A DNA stretch of 6,474 nt from an uncultured bacterium (GCA_937928585.1 CALEZK010000419.1:1-6474); one strand, 5' to 3'; shown: positions 1 through 6,321, counted from the stretch's first letter. Numbers and translations: made by a program. The notes: generated by a model from the letters alone, not told the origin.

Positions 1-22
1 ATGCTGTCCTGCATCACCGCGG

Positions 23-784
23 TCACGCCGGCACGCCCAGCTCGGCCAGCAGGCGGCGCACGCGTGCAGCAATGTCGTCGCGCACCGCCCGGTAGGCCTC
101 ATCGTCCATGTGCTTGGGATCGGGCAGCGCCCAATCCTCGCGGCGCTTCGCAGGCACCCAGGGGCAGGAATCGCCGCAGCCCATGGTGATCACCGCATCG
201 AAGTCGATGCCTGCGATTTCGTCCAGCGACTTCGAGCCGTGCGCCGCCAGGTCGTAGCCCAGCTCAGCCATGAAGCGCACGGCCTTCGGATTGATCACGC
301 CCGAGGGTCGGGAGCCGGCGCTGTGCGCCTCGACGTGCACGCCTCCATGCATGCGCGCAAGCGCTTCAAGCACCTGGCATGCAATCGAAGTGCTCTCGCG
401 CCACGTCAAGTACAACTCGCCATTGCGCGCGCGATCGATCACATCTTTGAGCGTGACGCCATCCACATACTCCATGACAAGATGGATCTGGCCGTTGTCA
501 TCGATGCGATCGAAAAGCGCGATGATGTTCGGGTGCGCGCCAAGTTGCGCATGCATCACGCACTCGCGCTCGATGCGCTTGCGCACCTCGTCCATCTTGC
601 AAAACTCGCGCTTGATCGATTTGATGGCAACCTGACGGCTGAGCCGCAGGTCGTCGGCAAGAAAAACATCGCCCATGCCGCCGGAGCCGAGGATCCGCGT
701 TATGCGGTATCTCCCCTGCAGCAAAGGTTCTTTTTGACCTGTTGGCGTCGTTGCGCCGGGTGCGCTACTCATTTCACCCTGCAT
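23..784 (-). CDS. Chimeric ORF: N-terminal half of a Ser/Thr protein kinase joined to C-terminal part of an ArsC arsenate reductase
   Basis: A 253-residue frame made of two unrelated half-proteins. Residues 26-146 are the N-lobe and hinge of a Hanks/Pkn-type kinase: glycine loop LGSGGMGDV (32-40), ATP-binding Lys55 in VAIK, likely alpha-C Glu74, hinge MEYV (104-107) and the following helix ending in ALARMH. Where HRD, DFG and the C-lobe should follow, the frame passes straight into ArsC. There it has HSAGSRPSG (154-162), SKSLDEI, and the MGCGDSCP block with Cys203 and Cys207 (the resolving-cysteine region of the thioredoxin-coupled LMW-phosphatase-fold ArsC), then DWALPDP and a complete C-terminus. 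The ArsC N-terminus with the nucleophilic P-loop cysteine is absent. Neither activity can therefore be expected from this polypeptide. Start: ATG at 784, or more likely the in-frame ATG at 772, which has AGGG just upstream. It is either a deletion-fusion pseudogene or an assembly chimera; a functional fusion is the least likely reading. Confidence 0.8.
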   Translation of the reverse strand: MQGEMSSAPGATTPTGQKEPLLQGRYRITRILGSGGMGDVFLADDLRLSRQVAIKSIKREFCKMDEVRKRIERECVMHAQLGAHPNIIALFDRIDDNGQIHLVMEYVDGVTLKDVIDRARNGELYLTWRESTSIACQVLEALARMHGGVHVEAHSAGSRPSGVINPKAVRFMAELGYDLAAHGSKSLDEIAGIDFDAVITMGCGDSCPWVPAKRREDWALPDPKHMDDEAYRAVRDDIAARVRRLLAELGVPA

Positions 785-852
785 AATCTACTTTCGCGTT
801 AGACCGTTCCCGGATCTGCGTCCGTTTCAACAATCCAAGCCACCACTCCGGT

Positions 853-882
853 ATAGTATCCCTCAACCCCCTGCTGTGTCAC
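853..882 (-). promoter_or_regulatory. Candidate sigma-70-type promoter for the kinase-side gene
   Basis: On the minus strand GTGACA (882..877, 5 of 6 to the -35 consensus) lies 18 bases before TACTAT (858..853, 4 of 6 to the -10). It would give a leader of about 60-75 bases before the kinase start. It is a motif match only, in the spacer between two divergent genes. Confidence 0.3.
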
Positions 883-895
883 GAGATTCCCGCAT

Positions 896-926
896 TTGGC
901 AGGGTCACCGCAAAACCTGTTACACT
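896..926 (+). promoter_or_regulatory. Candidate promoter for anmK
   Basis: TTGGCA (896-901, 5 of 6 to -35) is followed after a long 19-base spacer by an extended -10, TG-T-TACACT (918-926). A second possible -35, TTGACG, sits at 932-937 but has only a poor -10 partner (TATTCA, 954-959). Either would place transcription start within the 100 bases upstream of anmK. Assigned by eye from consensus only. Confidence 0.3.
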
Positions 927-993
927 CACTGTTGACGGCTGGTGTGGGGTCCTTATTCACACAAGGGGCCAGCCGGGAGCCTCACGCGGATAC

Positions 994-1003
994 GGAGAAG
1001 GAG
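994..1003 (+). promoter_or_regulatory. Ribosome binding site that fixes the TTG start of anmK
   Basis: GGAGAAGGAG, a doubled purine-rich Shine-Dalgarno, ends 8 bases before the TTG at 1012. No ATG or GTG start lies in frame before the GLMSGTS nucleotide-binding motif, so this site supports the rare TTG initiation codon. Confidence 0.7.
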
Positions 1004-1011
1004 CCCGCGTC

Positions 1012-2178
1012 TTGTCGTTACACCTGTTGGACGACCTCCGCCAACGCCCGATTCGGTATATTGTCGGCCTCATGTCGGGGACTTCCTGCGACGGCGTCGA
1101 TGCGGCGCTGGTGCGCGTGAAGCGGCATGGACCCAAAACCCGCATCAAGTTGTTGGCGTTCAAAACCCTACCCTATTCCGGCCCCCTGAAAGTCCGCCTG
1201 CTTTCTCCCCGGAAGGACGCCAAGGAGATCAGCTCGCTGTCTTTCGCCTTGGGCGAAGTTTTCGCCCAAGCGGCCGTCTCCATGAAGGAAGAAGCCGCGA
1301 ATCTCGGTTGCACCGTGGACCTGGTCGCCTCACATGGCCATACCATCGCGCACTATCCGCCCCGAAAGGGCGAAACCGGCTACGGCACCCTGCAAATCGC
1401 CGAGCCCAGCATCATCGCGGAGCTCGCCGGCGTGCCGGTCGTATCTGACTTTAGATCCAGGGACATGGCCGCTGGTGGACAAGGCGCTCCGCTCGTCCCC
1501 TATGCCGATTGGGTGTTGTTCCACCGCGTGGAAGAACACGTCGGCTGCCTCAACATCGGGGGCATCGCCAATTTCACGGTGGTCACGCCGAAGCTGAAAG
1601 ATGTGTTCGCCTTCGACACGGGCCCGGGCAACATGCCCATTGACGGCGCCATGCGCCTCCTCACCCGGGGCCAACAGCACATGGACTGGGATGGTGCGAA
1701 CGCCGCCAAAGGCAAGGTTTTGCCGGAGCTTTTCGACACGCTGTTCGGCCATGAATATTTCCAGCGCATGCCGCCAAAGTCGACGGGCCGCGAGGAGTTT
1801 GGAGAAGACGTCTACCTTCCGCAGGAAATCGTCAACCGGGCACATTTCGCGCCGGAGGATGTCATGGCGACCATTACATCCGTCGTCGCCAAGTCAATTG
1901 CGTTGGCGCACCAGAAATTTATCGCCCCCCTATATCCGCTATCGCAAATTGTCGTCAGCGGGGGCGGCGCGCGAAATAAGACGCTCATGAAAGCGCTGCG
2001 GGCCGAACTGCGTCCTTTGGACGTACGAGCCAGCGACGACCTCGGCCTCCCCGGCGACGCCAGAGAGGCCATCGCCTTCGCCATTCTCGGCAACGAGGCC
2101 ATCTGTCATTCCCCGGCCAACGTACCCAGCGCGACCGGTGCCACACACCCCGCCATCCTCGGGAAATTCACGCTCTAG
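1012..2178 (+). CDS. anmK: Anhydro-N-acetylmuramic acid kinase
   Basis: AnmK is a cytoplasmic peptidoglycan-recycling enzyme. It opens the 1,6-anhydro ring of anhydro-MurNAc and phosphorylates it with ATP to give MurNAc-6-phosphate, the substrate of MurQ. The 388-residue product matches family length and shows the whole motif series in order: GLMSGTSCDGVD (19-30, phosphate loop), SHGHTIAHYP (107-116), DFRSRDMAAGGQGAPLVPYAD (146-166), NIGGIAN (181-187), FDTGPGN (201-207, holding the likely catalytic Asp202), PPKSTGREEFG (254-264), SGGGARN (316-322), EAIAFAILG (352-360) and SATGA (373-377). The start is TTG behind a strong SD; about 18 residues precede the first motif. The gene stands alone, with no murQ or lytic enzyme beside it in the window. 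It is transcribed away from the kinase-ArsC frame. No terminator hairpin is evident after its stop. Confidence 0.97.
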   Translation: MSLHLLDDLRQRPIRYIVGLMSGTSCDGVDAALVRVKRHGPKTRIKLLAFKTLPYSGPLKVRLLSPRKDAKEISSLSFALGEVFAQAAVSMKEEAANLGCTVDLVASHGHTIAHYPPRKGETGYGTLQIAEPSIIAELAGVPVVSDFRSRDMAAGGQGAPLVPYADWVLFHRVEEHVGCLNIGGIANFTVVTPKLKDVFAFDTGPGNMPIDGAMRLLTRGQQHMDWDGANAAKGKVLPELFDTLFGHEYFQRMPPKSTGREEFGEDVYLPQEIVNRAHFAPEDVMATITSVVAKSIALAHQKFIAPLYPLSQIVVSGGGARNKTLMKALRAELRPLDVRASDDLGLPGDAREAIAFAILGNEAICHSPANVPSATGATHPAILGKFTL

Positions 2179-2258
2179 ACCCCTAGGCCGCTGATTCCCT
2201 CCCATTAATTTATAATTTCCATCCCCGCCCAGATTCCACCAATTTTCGAGTTTTAGGG

Positions 2259-2298
2259 TATAATCTATCCGGTAACTGGTCGGGGAAAGGCTGGAGGT
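2259..2298 (+). promoter_or_regulatory. Consensus -10 box and strong SD before a small ORF
   Basis: A perfect TATAAT (2259-2264) lies in an AT-rich stretch 80 bases after anmK. No good -35 is seen; TTCCAC at 2234-2239 is weak and 19 bases away. GGAGGT follows at 2293-2298, only two bases before the ATG at 2301, which is unusually tight. Together they suggest a transcript beginning near 2271 with a leader of about 30 bases. Confidence 0.35.
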
Positions 2299-2300
2299 CC

Positions 2301-2498
2301 ATGACATTTATTGATACAAGTGCCATATTAGCGCCGGGTTATGTAAAATCGACTTCCCGGATCAAGACTTGGTGGCTGACGCAGATACGTGGCTATAAAG
2401 TCGAGAAGGTGCTTCGCTTCCCGCGCCATTACCGGATGGGCCACCTCGTTTACGGGCAGGCGTGGATTCTCCGCCCGCCTTCGTCGCGCAGCTTTTAG
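2301..2498 (+). CDS. Small hypothetical ORF, 65 aa, possibly a decayed gene
   Basis: I do not recognise this as a whole protein. It is supported only by its upstream signals: a perfect TATAAT at 2259 and GGAGGT directly before the ATG. Its first nine or so residues, MTFIDTSAIL, look like the first beta strand of PIN-domain (VapC-type) ribonucleases, with the metal-binding Asp in the FIDTSA context. The rest is basic and aromatic (for example KTWWLTQIRGYKV) and does not continue like a PIN domain in this frame; I found no continuation in the other plus frames. No signal peptide or membrane segment is apparent. It could be a short real protein, the stub of a broken toxin gene, or chance. Confidence 0.3.
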   Translation: MTFIDTSAILAPGYVKSTSRIKTWWLTQIRGYKVEKVLRFPRHYRMGHLVYGQAWILRPPSSRSF

Positions 2499-2708
2499 CA
2501 TTCACTATTTTCAATCTAAAGGACTGTGTTGAAACACATCCTCGACGAATGAGACACCCCATCGCGAGACGTGCGTTGGGGCGATTCTCCGGCTTGGACG
2601 CACACCATTTGCGACCGCATTCGTATCGAGCGTCCACGAACAGTAGTGAATGACTGGTCTAAAGTGCGGTAATTTATGAATGACTACGCATGCCAGTCGT
2701 TCTAAGCG
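2499..2708. other. Gene-free stretch with short repeats
   Basis: No convincing gene on either strand. The only structure is an interrupted palindrome, TGTGTT-GA-AACACA (2525-2538), and a 9-base direct repeat, TGAATGACT (2647-2655 and 2677-2685), set exactly 30 bases apart. GACTGG (2652-2657) and CCAGTC (2693-2698) form a weak inverted pair near the 3' end of the convergent thioesterase gene. None qualifies as a clear terminator. Confidence 0.4.
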
Positions 2709-3155
2709 CTACGCCGCACGGGGAATCACTGCCAGCGTAAAGATTCCTTTCGCAATCAGCTTCTTGCTCCCGCCGGTCACCCCGAAGACTTCCGATTCCG
2801 TAACGATGATACGTTTCCCATTCCGGATAACTTCCGCCCGCGAGAATAAGGTCTCCCCAATCCCCGGCCTCAGCAGGTTCACCTTGTACTCCACCGTTAG
2901 CACCATCGCGCTGGCGGGGATGAGTGAACCTGCCGCCGCACCGGAGGTATGGTCGGCCATCGTCGCAACAAGGCCCGCGTGCGCGAAGCCGTCCTGCTGC
3001 TGATGACGTGGCTCCAGCGTCAGCGTCGTCTCGCACCAGCCAGGTCCAAAATCACCAAGCGCGATTCCCAGCGACGTGATGAAACCCGCCTTGGAAAAAA
3101 TCTCCTGAACCGCCGTCCGATACGCCGGATCAGCGGGATGGAAAGTTTCGTACAT
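2709..3155 (-). CDS. PaaI-like hotdog-fold thioesterase
   Basis: A 148-residue single-domain hotdog protein of the PaaI/YbgC type, normal length for the family. Members hydrolyse acyl-CoA (often aryl- or medium-chain) thioesters in the cytoplasm. The signature helix region is at 51-74 (HQQQDGFAHAGLVATMADHTSG...), with HAG where most PaaI proteins have HGG, and Asp68 at the usual acidic catalytic position. The strand block VEYKVNLLRPGIGETL (88-103) and the closing strands GKRIIVTESEVF and GIFTLAV complete the fold. The start is ATG with AGGGGA (3167..3162) six bases upstream. It lies 92 bases downstream of the S15 hydrolase on the same strand, with a hairpin between, so it may be expressed independently. 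The substrate cannot be told from sequence. Confidence 0.85.
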   Translation of the reverse strand: MYETFHPADPAYRTAVQEIFSKAGFITSLGIALGDFGPGWCETTLTLEPRHQQQDGFAHAGLVATMADHTSGAAAGSLIPASAMVLTVEYKVNLLRPGIGETLFSRAEVIRNGKRIIVTESEVFGVTGGSKKLIAKGIFTLAVIPRAA

Positions 3156-3215
3156 CTGGGGTCCCCTTTGCTCTCGGTCTTATCTGCGGGCTTGGATGAG
3201 TCTGATCGAAGTATT

Positions 3216-3235
3216 GGCGGGTTGGGAAACCCGCC
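3216..3235 (-). terminator. GC-rich hairpin after the S15 hydrolase gene
   Basis: GGCGGGTT and AACCCGCC form a perfect 8-base-pair stem with a 4-base loop, starting 12 bases after the hydrolase stop codon. The stem fits an intrinsic terminator, but the minus-strand sequence after it (AATACTTC) has no real U run. It could be a weak terminator, a 3'-end stabilising hairpin, or a copy of a dispersed repeat. It separates the hydrolase from the thioesterase gene. Confidence 0.5.
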
Positions 3236-3247
3236 CTCCTGTTTGGT

Positions 3248-4948
3248 TCATTTCGAAGTCGGGTCCTTGGCGTCGGTGAACTTGTCCCATTCGACCTCGT
3301 CTGTCACCCCATCCTTGTCCGTGTCCAAATCGGGAAGACGAATCGGAACATAGAGCGCGCTGGGTCGCAACGCGCTGGAATGCACCGCGTTGTTCGCGAC
3401 TTTCGTCTTTCCCTTCTCGGGAAAGTCTTCACCCGTATTGGGATTGACTTCAAAGTGCGGATAGTTGCTGCTCGACACCACCAGCGCCAGGCGGTGCCCC
3501 CGATTGAAAACCCAGCTAATGTGACCGAGGTCAATTTCAATGGGAACGATTGTGTCGCGCACCAAAGGTGCCGCTACTCTATCGAAGCCTTCGCGAAACT
3601 TAACGCGCAGGATGGATTCGAGCACGAGTATGTGACGTTCGTCGCCCTTGGGGTATACATCGATCAGCTTCGCGGTGAAATCGGTGTCGGGCGCGTCGGA
3701 CGACACATACAACACCACGCGCACGCGGCCTGTCGTTTCCAGCGGCGCGTCCAGCACCGGACCGGTAAACATCATCAAGTCTTTCCTTGATAACAGTTCA
3801 CGCTGATCGTAGGGACCAAAGGGAATCGTGAGGTTGGTGCCACCAAGCGTCGGACACGGGTTGGCCGGGTCAAAAGCGTATTCTCGACCCACGACCGTCT
3901 CCGGCGGCGCTTCGGTGAGTTGTTCGCCATATAGATAGAGGGCCTTCTCGCGAGGCGGAAATGGCGGCCACCGGTTCGCCGTGCGCCATTCCATTCCGGG
4001 GGCATTGGGATCGGTGTCATCGCCAATCACGTAGTACTGAATCGGCGGATCATCTTCGATGCCGTTCGCCTCTCCCTTCACCCAACGCGCGAAAAACCGT
4101 TCACGCTCTTTGGTAATCTTCACATCGAAGACGTTCTCCGGAAACTTCAGAGACAAATCGTCTCTGTAGTTTCCGTGCCCGCTCCACTTCATGATCATCC
4201 GCTGATTGCCTTTGGCGCCATTCCCTCCGTTGTATTGGCGCGACGCAAAAGCGCGAATGGTCCCTTCCTTGAAAATGTCGAACCATCCGCCGACGTGCAG
4301 CGCGGGCGCGGTTATCTTCGCGGCTTGCGCCTCTACATTCAGTCCTTCCCAGAGCGCGTCGTACACGGGATGCTTGCGCAGGTTCTGGCGCGCGGCTTCG
4401 CCCTGCTTGCCAAACATGGCAAACCATTTGTCCGACTGTTCCGGTCGCCACACGCCGCCGGGATATGCAAGATCGCGATAGAAATCGCAGGCACCGGCTT
4501 CCATGAACTGCGCGGAAACCTTGTCCGTGGCAGGCGCGAGCAGCATCTGTGTGTTGGCGGAAGCAGATCCGCCAAATCCGCCAATCTTGCCGTTGCACCA
4601 CGGCTGTGAAGCGATCCAGTTGACGGTGTCCGCGCCATCGGTGTTCGCGCCCCACCCATCGTCGAGAAAGCCGCTAAACACGCCGCCGCTCCCGCCCGTT
4701 CCGCGCACGTCCTGAATCACAACGGCGAATCCGTCCTTGCTGAGTTTTTCGGCCTCGCCTTTAACCGCCGCGCGCGGATACGGACTGCGCACAAATAGGA
4801 CCGGGTGCGCGCCTTCGGCTGCCGGCGTGTATACGTCAGTCTTCAGCGTGACACCGTCACGCATCGCCACGTCGATTGTCTGTGGCGCGTGCGCATCGCC
4901 CCACGCTACGCACACCAGGCAAATACCAAGAAAAAGCAACCGACTCAC
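3248..4948 (-). CDS. Secreted CocE/NonD-family (peptidase S15) hydrolase with a calcium-binding-like tail
   Basis: An alpha/beta hydrolase of the CocE/X-Pro dipeptidyl-peptidase family, acting on esters, acyl-amino acids or peptides; the substrate is not predictable. I choose the GTG at 4948 (566 aa): GGAGGA lies five bases upstream and translation begins at once with a signal peptide (basic SR, hydrophobic LLFLGICLVCVAW, cleavage near DAHA at 19-21). Longer starts would overlap the divergent gene. In order: DVRGTGGSGG (80-89); WCNGKIGGFGGSAS with nucleophile Ser128 (GGSAS rather than the usual GxSYxG); GGWFDIF with Asp224; MKWSGHGNY with His258, completing the triad. A beta-rich S15 C-terminal (jelly-roll) domain follows, about 300-535. 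Residues 540-566 add an acidic DTDKDGVTDEVE motif, like a thrombospondin type 3/dockerin calcium loop, unusual for this family. Predicted location is the periplasm or cell surface. Confidence 0.93.
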   Translation of the reverse strand: MSRLLFLGICLVCVAWGDAHAPQTIDVAMRDGVTLKTDVYTPAAEGAHPVLFVRSPYPRAAVKGEAEKLSKDGFAVVIQDVRGTGGSGGVFSGFLDDGWGANTDGADTVNWIASQPWCNGKIGGFGGSASANTQMLLAPATDKVSAQFMEAGACDFYRDLAYPGGVWRPEQSDKWFAMFGKQGEAARQNLRKHPVYDALWEGLNVEAQAAKITAPALHVGGWFDIFKEGTIRAFASRQYNGGNGAKGNQRMIMKWSGHGNYRDDLSLKFPENVFDVKITKERERFFARWVKGEANGIEDDPPIQYYVIGDDTDPNAPGMEWRTANRWPPFPPREKALYLYGEQLTEAPPETVVGREYAFDPANPCPTLGGTNLTIPFGPYDQRELLSRKDLMMFTGPVLDAPLETTGRVRVVLYVSSDAPDTDFTAKLIDVYPKGDERHILVLESILRVKFREGFDRVAAPLVRDTIVPIEIDLGHISWVFNRGHRLALVVSSSNYPHFEVNPNTGEDFPEKGKTKVANNAVHSSALRPSALYVPIRLPDLDTDKDGVTDEVEWDKFTDAKDPTSK

Positions 4949-5024
4949 GCGATTCCTCCAACCTGTGATTACATAACCTGCACAAACACTTGCGCCAACG
5001 CAACGATGCGGGAACAATAGGGGT
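4949..5024. promoter_or_regulatory. Divergent control region between hydrolase and PKD lipoprotein; holds the SD that sets the GTG start
   Basis: These 76 bases must hold the start signals of both divergent genes. On the minus strand GGAGGA (4959..4954) is an excellent SD for the GTG at 4948, and TGTAAT (4973..4968) is a fair -10 with only a poor -35 (TTGGCG, 4998..4993, 19-base spacer). On the plus strand TTGCGC (4990-4995) and AACAAT (5013-5018) are 17 bases apart, but would start the transcript at or next to the lipoprotein ATG. Neither promoter call is firm; the SD is. Confidence 0.4.
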
Positions 5025-5936
5025 ATGTTCAAATCGCTTCAAGCCGCCGCGATTCTCATCACAATCGCGCTTGCCGGGTGTTCCCGCCCTGCAACCACTG
5101 CGTTGACCGCCGACAAATCAGCCGTGGAGTTCGGTACGACGCGATTAAACGACACGCTGGCAGTTGTTTCACCGTCACCCGGCGCAAATCTGCTTGTGCG
5201 CCCCGACTGGGAATGCCCATGGCTATCGGTGACCCCTGGACAGGCATTCAGCAGCGGACCCGGCGCGCCGGCTTCGTTCACCCTTTCGGTCACGCGGGCG
5301 CTGATGAAACCGGGCCGAAATACGTGCACGCTTGTATTAAAATCGGAAGGTCACGCCGACCTCTCGATACCCATAACGGTGGATGCTTTCGTGTCGGCGG
5401 ATTTTCGTTCGTCCGTCAGCGCGGCGCGCGTCGGCGAACGAGTCGCCTTCAGCGATCTCACGCGCGTCATGACCGGCGCTGAACCGGTGACTGCTTGGAA
5501 ATGGGAGTTTGGCGACGGTAACACAAGCTCCGAACAGAACCCGGTGCATAGCTACGGTGCCCCCGGCGTGTACGCCGTCAGCCTCGCCGTGCAATCCGCG
5601 AGTGGTTCGGACGTCCGTATTCGCCCAAACTGCGTGAAGGTTTCAATACCGGATGTGCCCAAGGCGGACTTTGTCGCAGCCGCGCGCAAGCCAACTATAA
5701 ACACACCACTTCAATTCAATGATCTATCGGTCCCCGGGGCCTCGGACATAGTGGGCTGGCTGTGGGACTTTGGGGACGGCGCGTGGAGCGCGGAGCAACA
5801 TCCCGTTCACATATACAATACCGCGGCGGTTTACGACGTATATCTCACCGTGAACAATGCGAACGGCTCTGATACCTCCGTGAAACTGGGCTATATCGAA
5901 GTACAGGCGGGGCTACCGCAATCGCTGCCGGAATAA
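5025..5936 (+). CDS. Lipoprotein with BACON-like domain and two PKD domains
   Basis: A 303-residue predicted surface lipoprotein. The N-terminus MFKSLQAAAILITIALAGC is a type II signal peptide with lipobox LAGC and lipid-accepting Cys19. Residues 25-119 resemble a BACON/Ig-like module: strand SAVEFGTT, CPWLSVTPGQ, then FTLSVTRALMKPGRNTCTLVL and a closing IPITV strand. Two PKD (polycystic kidney disease type Ig-like) repeats follow at about 125-208 and 214-295, carrying the hallmark WEFGDG (160-165) and WDFGDG (247-252), each with an HxY...GVY/AVY strand after it. There is no catalytic domain; such proteins usually bind carbohydrate or other proteins at the cell surface. The ATG fits the signal peptide, though the AGGGG SD ends only one base before it. 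It is divergent from the secreted hydrolase and ends four bases from the end of crcB. Confidence 0.9.
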   Translation: MFKSLQAAAILITIALAGCSRPATTALTADKSAVEFGTTRLNDTLAVVSPSPGANLLVRPDWECPWLSVTPGQAFSSGPGAPASFTLSVTRALMKPGRNTCTLVLKSEGHADLSIPITVDAFVSADFRSSVSAARVGERVAFSDLTRVMTGAEPVTAWKWEFGDGNTSSEQNPVHSYGAPGVYAVSLAVQSASGSDVRIRPNCVKVSIPDVPKADFVAAARKPTINTPLQFNDLSVPGASDIVGWLWDFGDGAWSAEQHPVHIYNTAAVYDVYLTVNNANGSDTSVKLGYIEVQAGLPQSLPE

Positions 5937-5940
5937 TTCG

Positions 5941-6315
5941 CTAAATGGCCCTGCCCGCCCAGTGTCCCGCGGCAACGGCCAGCAGGCCCAACGCCACTTG
6001 CGCAAGCACGTTCACAAACAGCGCCAGCGTGCGGCCACTGCGAATCAACTCAAAGGAGTCGTAGCCGAACGCGGAGAATGTCGTGAATCCACCCAGGACA
6101 CCAACGACAAGCAACAAGCGCATTTCCGGCTTCACCCATTCGCGCGAATCGGCCACGCCATAGAAAAGCCCGATCAAAAAACAGCCAATCACGTTGACCG
6201 CGAGGGTGCCCAACGGGAACGCGAGCTTCGACGTTTCGAGCACCCACGCGTTGATGAGATAGCGCCCCACCGATCCCACGAACCCGCCAATCCCTACCAG
6301 CAACACGTTCTGCAT
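5941..6315 (-). CDS. crcB: Fluoride-specific ion channel Fluc/CrcB
   Basis: A 124-residue inner-membrane protein of the CrcB/Fluc family, which forms dual-topology dimers that let cytoplasmic fluoride out. Four hydrophobic segments lie at about 3-22, 32-52, 64-86 and 96-118. Family motifs are intact: GGFVGSVGRY (10-19, with the conserved Arg18), GTLAVNVIG (36-44, with pore Asn41) and GGFTTFSAF (75-83), whose phenylalanines Phe80 and Phe83 line the fluoride path and whose backbone helps form the central sodium site. The ATG follows the stop of tag by six bases, and its AGAGG SD abuts that stop codon, so the two are probably cotranscribed with translational coupling. No fluoride riboswitch is seen before it; any promoter would lie upstream of tag, outside the window. 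It converges with the lipoprotein gene, leaving no room for a separate terminator. Confidence 0.95.
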   Translation of the reverse strand: MQNVLLVGIGGFVGSVGRYLINAWVLETSKLAFPLGTLAVNVIGCFLIGLFYGVADSREWVKPEMRLLLVVGVLGGFTTFSAFGYDSFELIRSGRTLALFVNVLAQVALGLLAVAAGHWAGRAI

Positions 6316-6321
6316 GGGCCT

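Noticed and set aside
1..17. Possible start of a further minus-strand gene (GTG or ATG at 17..12) just after the ArsC stop
   Set aside because: Only four or five codons are inside the window, no SD precedes them, and nothing can be identified.
110..802. Long plus-strand frame (230 codons) antisense to the kinase-ArsC frame
   Set aside because: Its product is Ala/Arg/His-rich with no family features, and it mirrors the recognisable minus-strand kinase and ArsC codons. It is a GC-driven shadow.
942..1448. Plus-strand frame overlapping the start of anmK in another reading frame
   Set aside because: Arg/Pro/Gly-rich sequence without motifs; it overlaps the confidently assigned anmK and its SD.
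2362..2653. Overlapping frames on both strands (2362..2637 minus, 2462..2653 plus) as candidate small proteins
   Set aside because: Basic, low-information products with no SD, no recognisable motifs and no supporting context.
4949..5032. Longer hydrolase start at TTG 5032 giving 594 residues
   Set aside because: It would overlap the divergent lipoprotein start and put 28 residues before the signal peptide. The GTG at 4948 has GGAGGA at ideal distance and starts the signal peptide directly.
6316..6321. Fluoride riboswitch (crcB motif) before crcB
   Set aside because: Only six bases separate tag from crcB, and upstream is tag coding sequence. Any riboswitch would be ahead of tag, outside the window.
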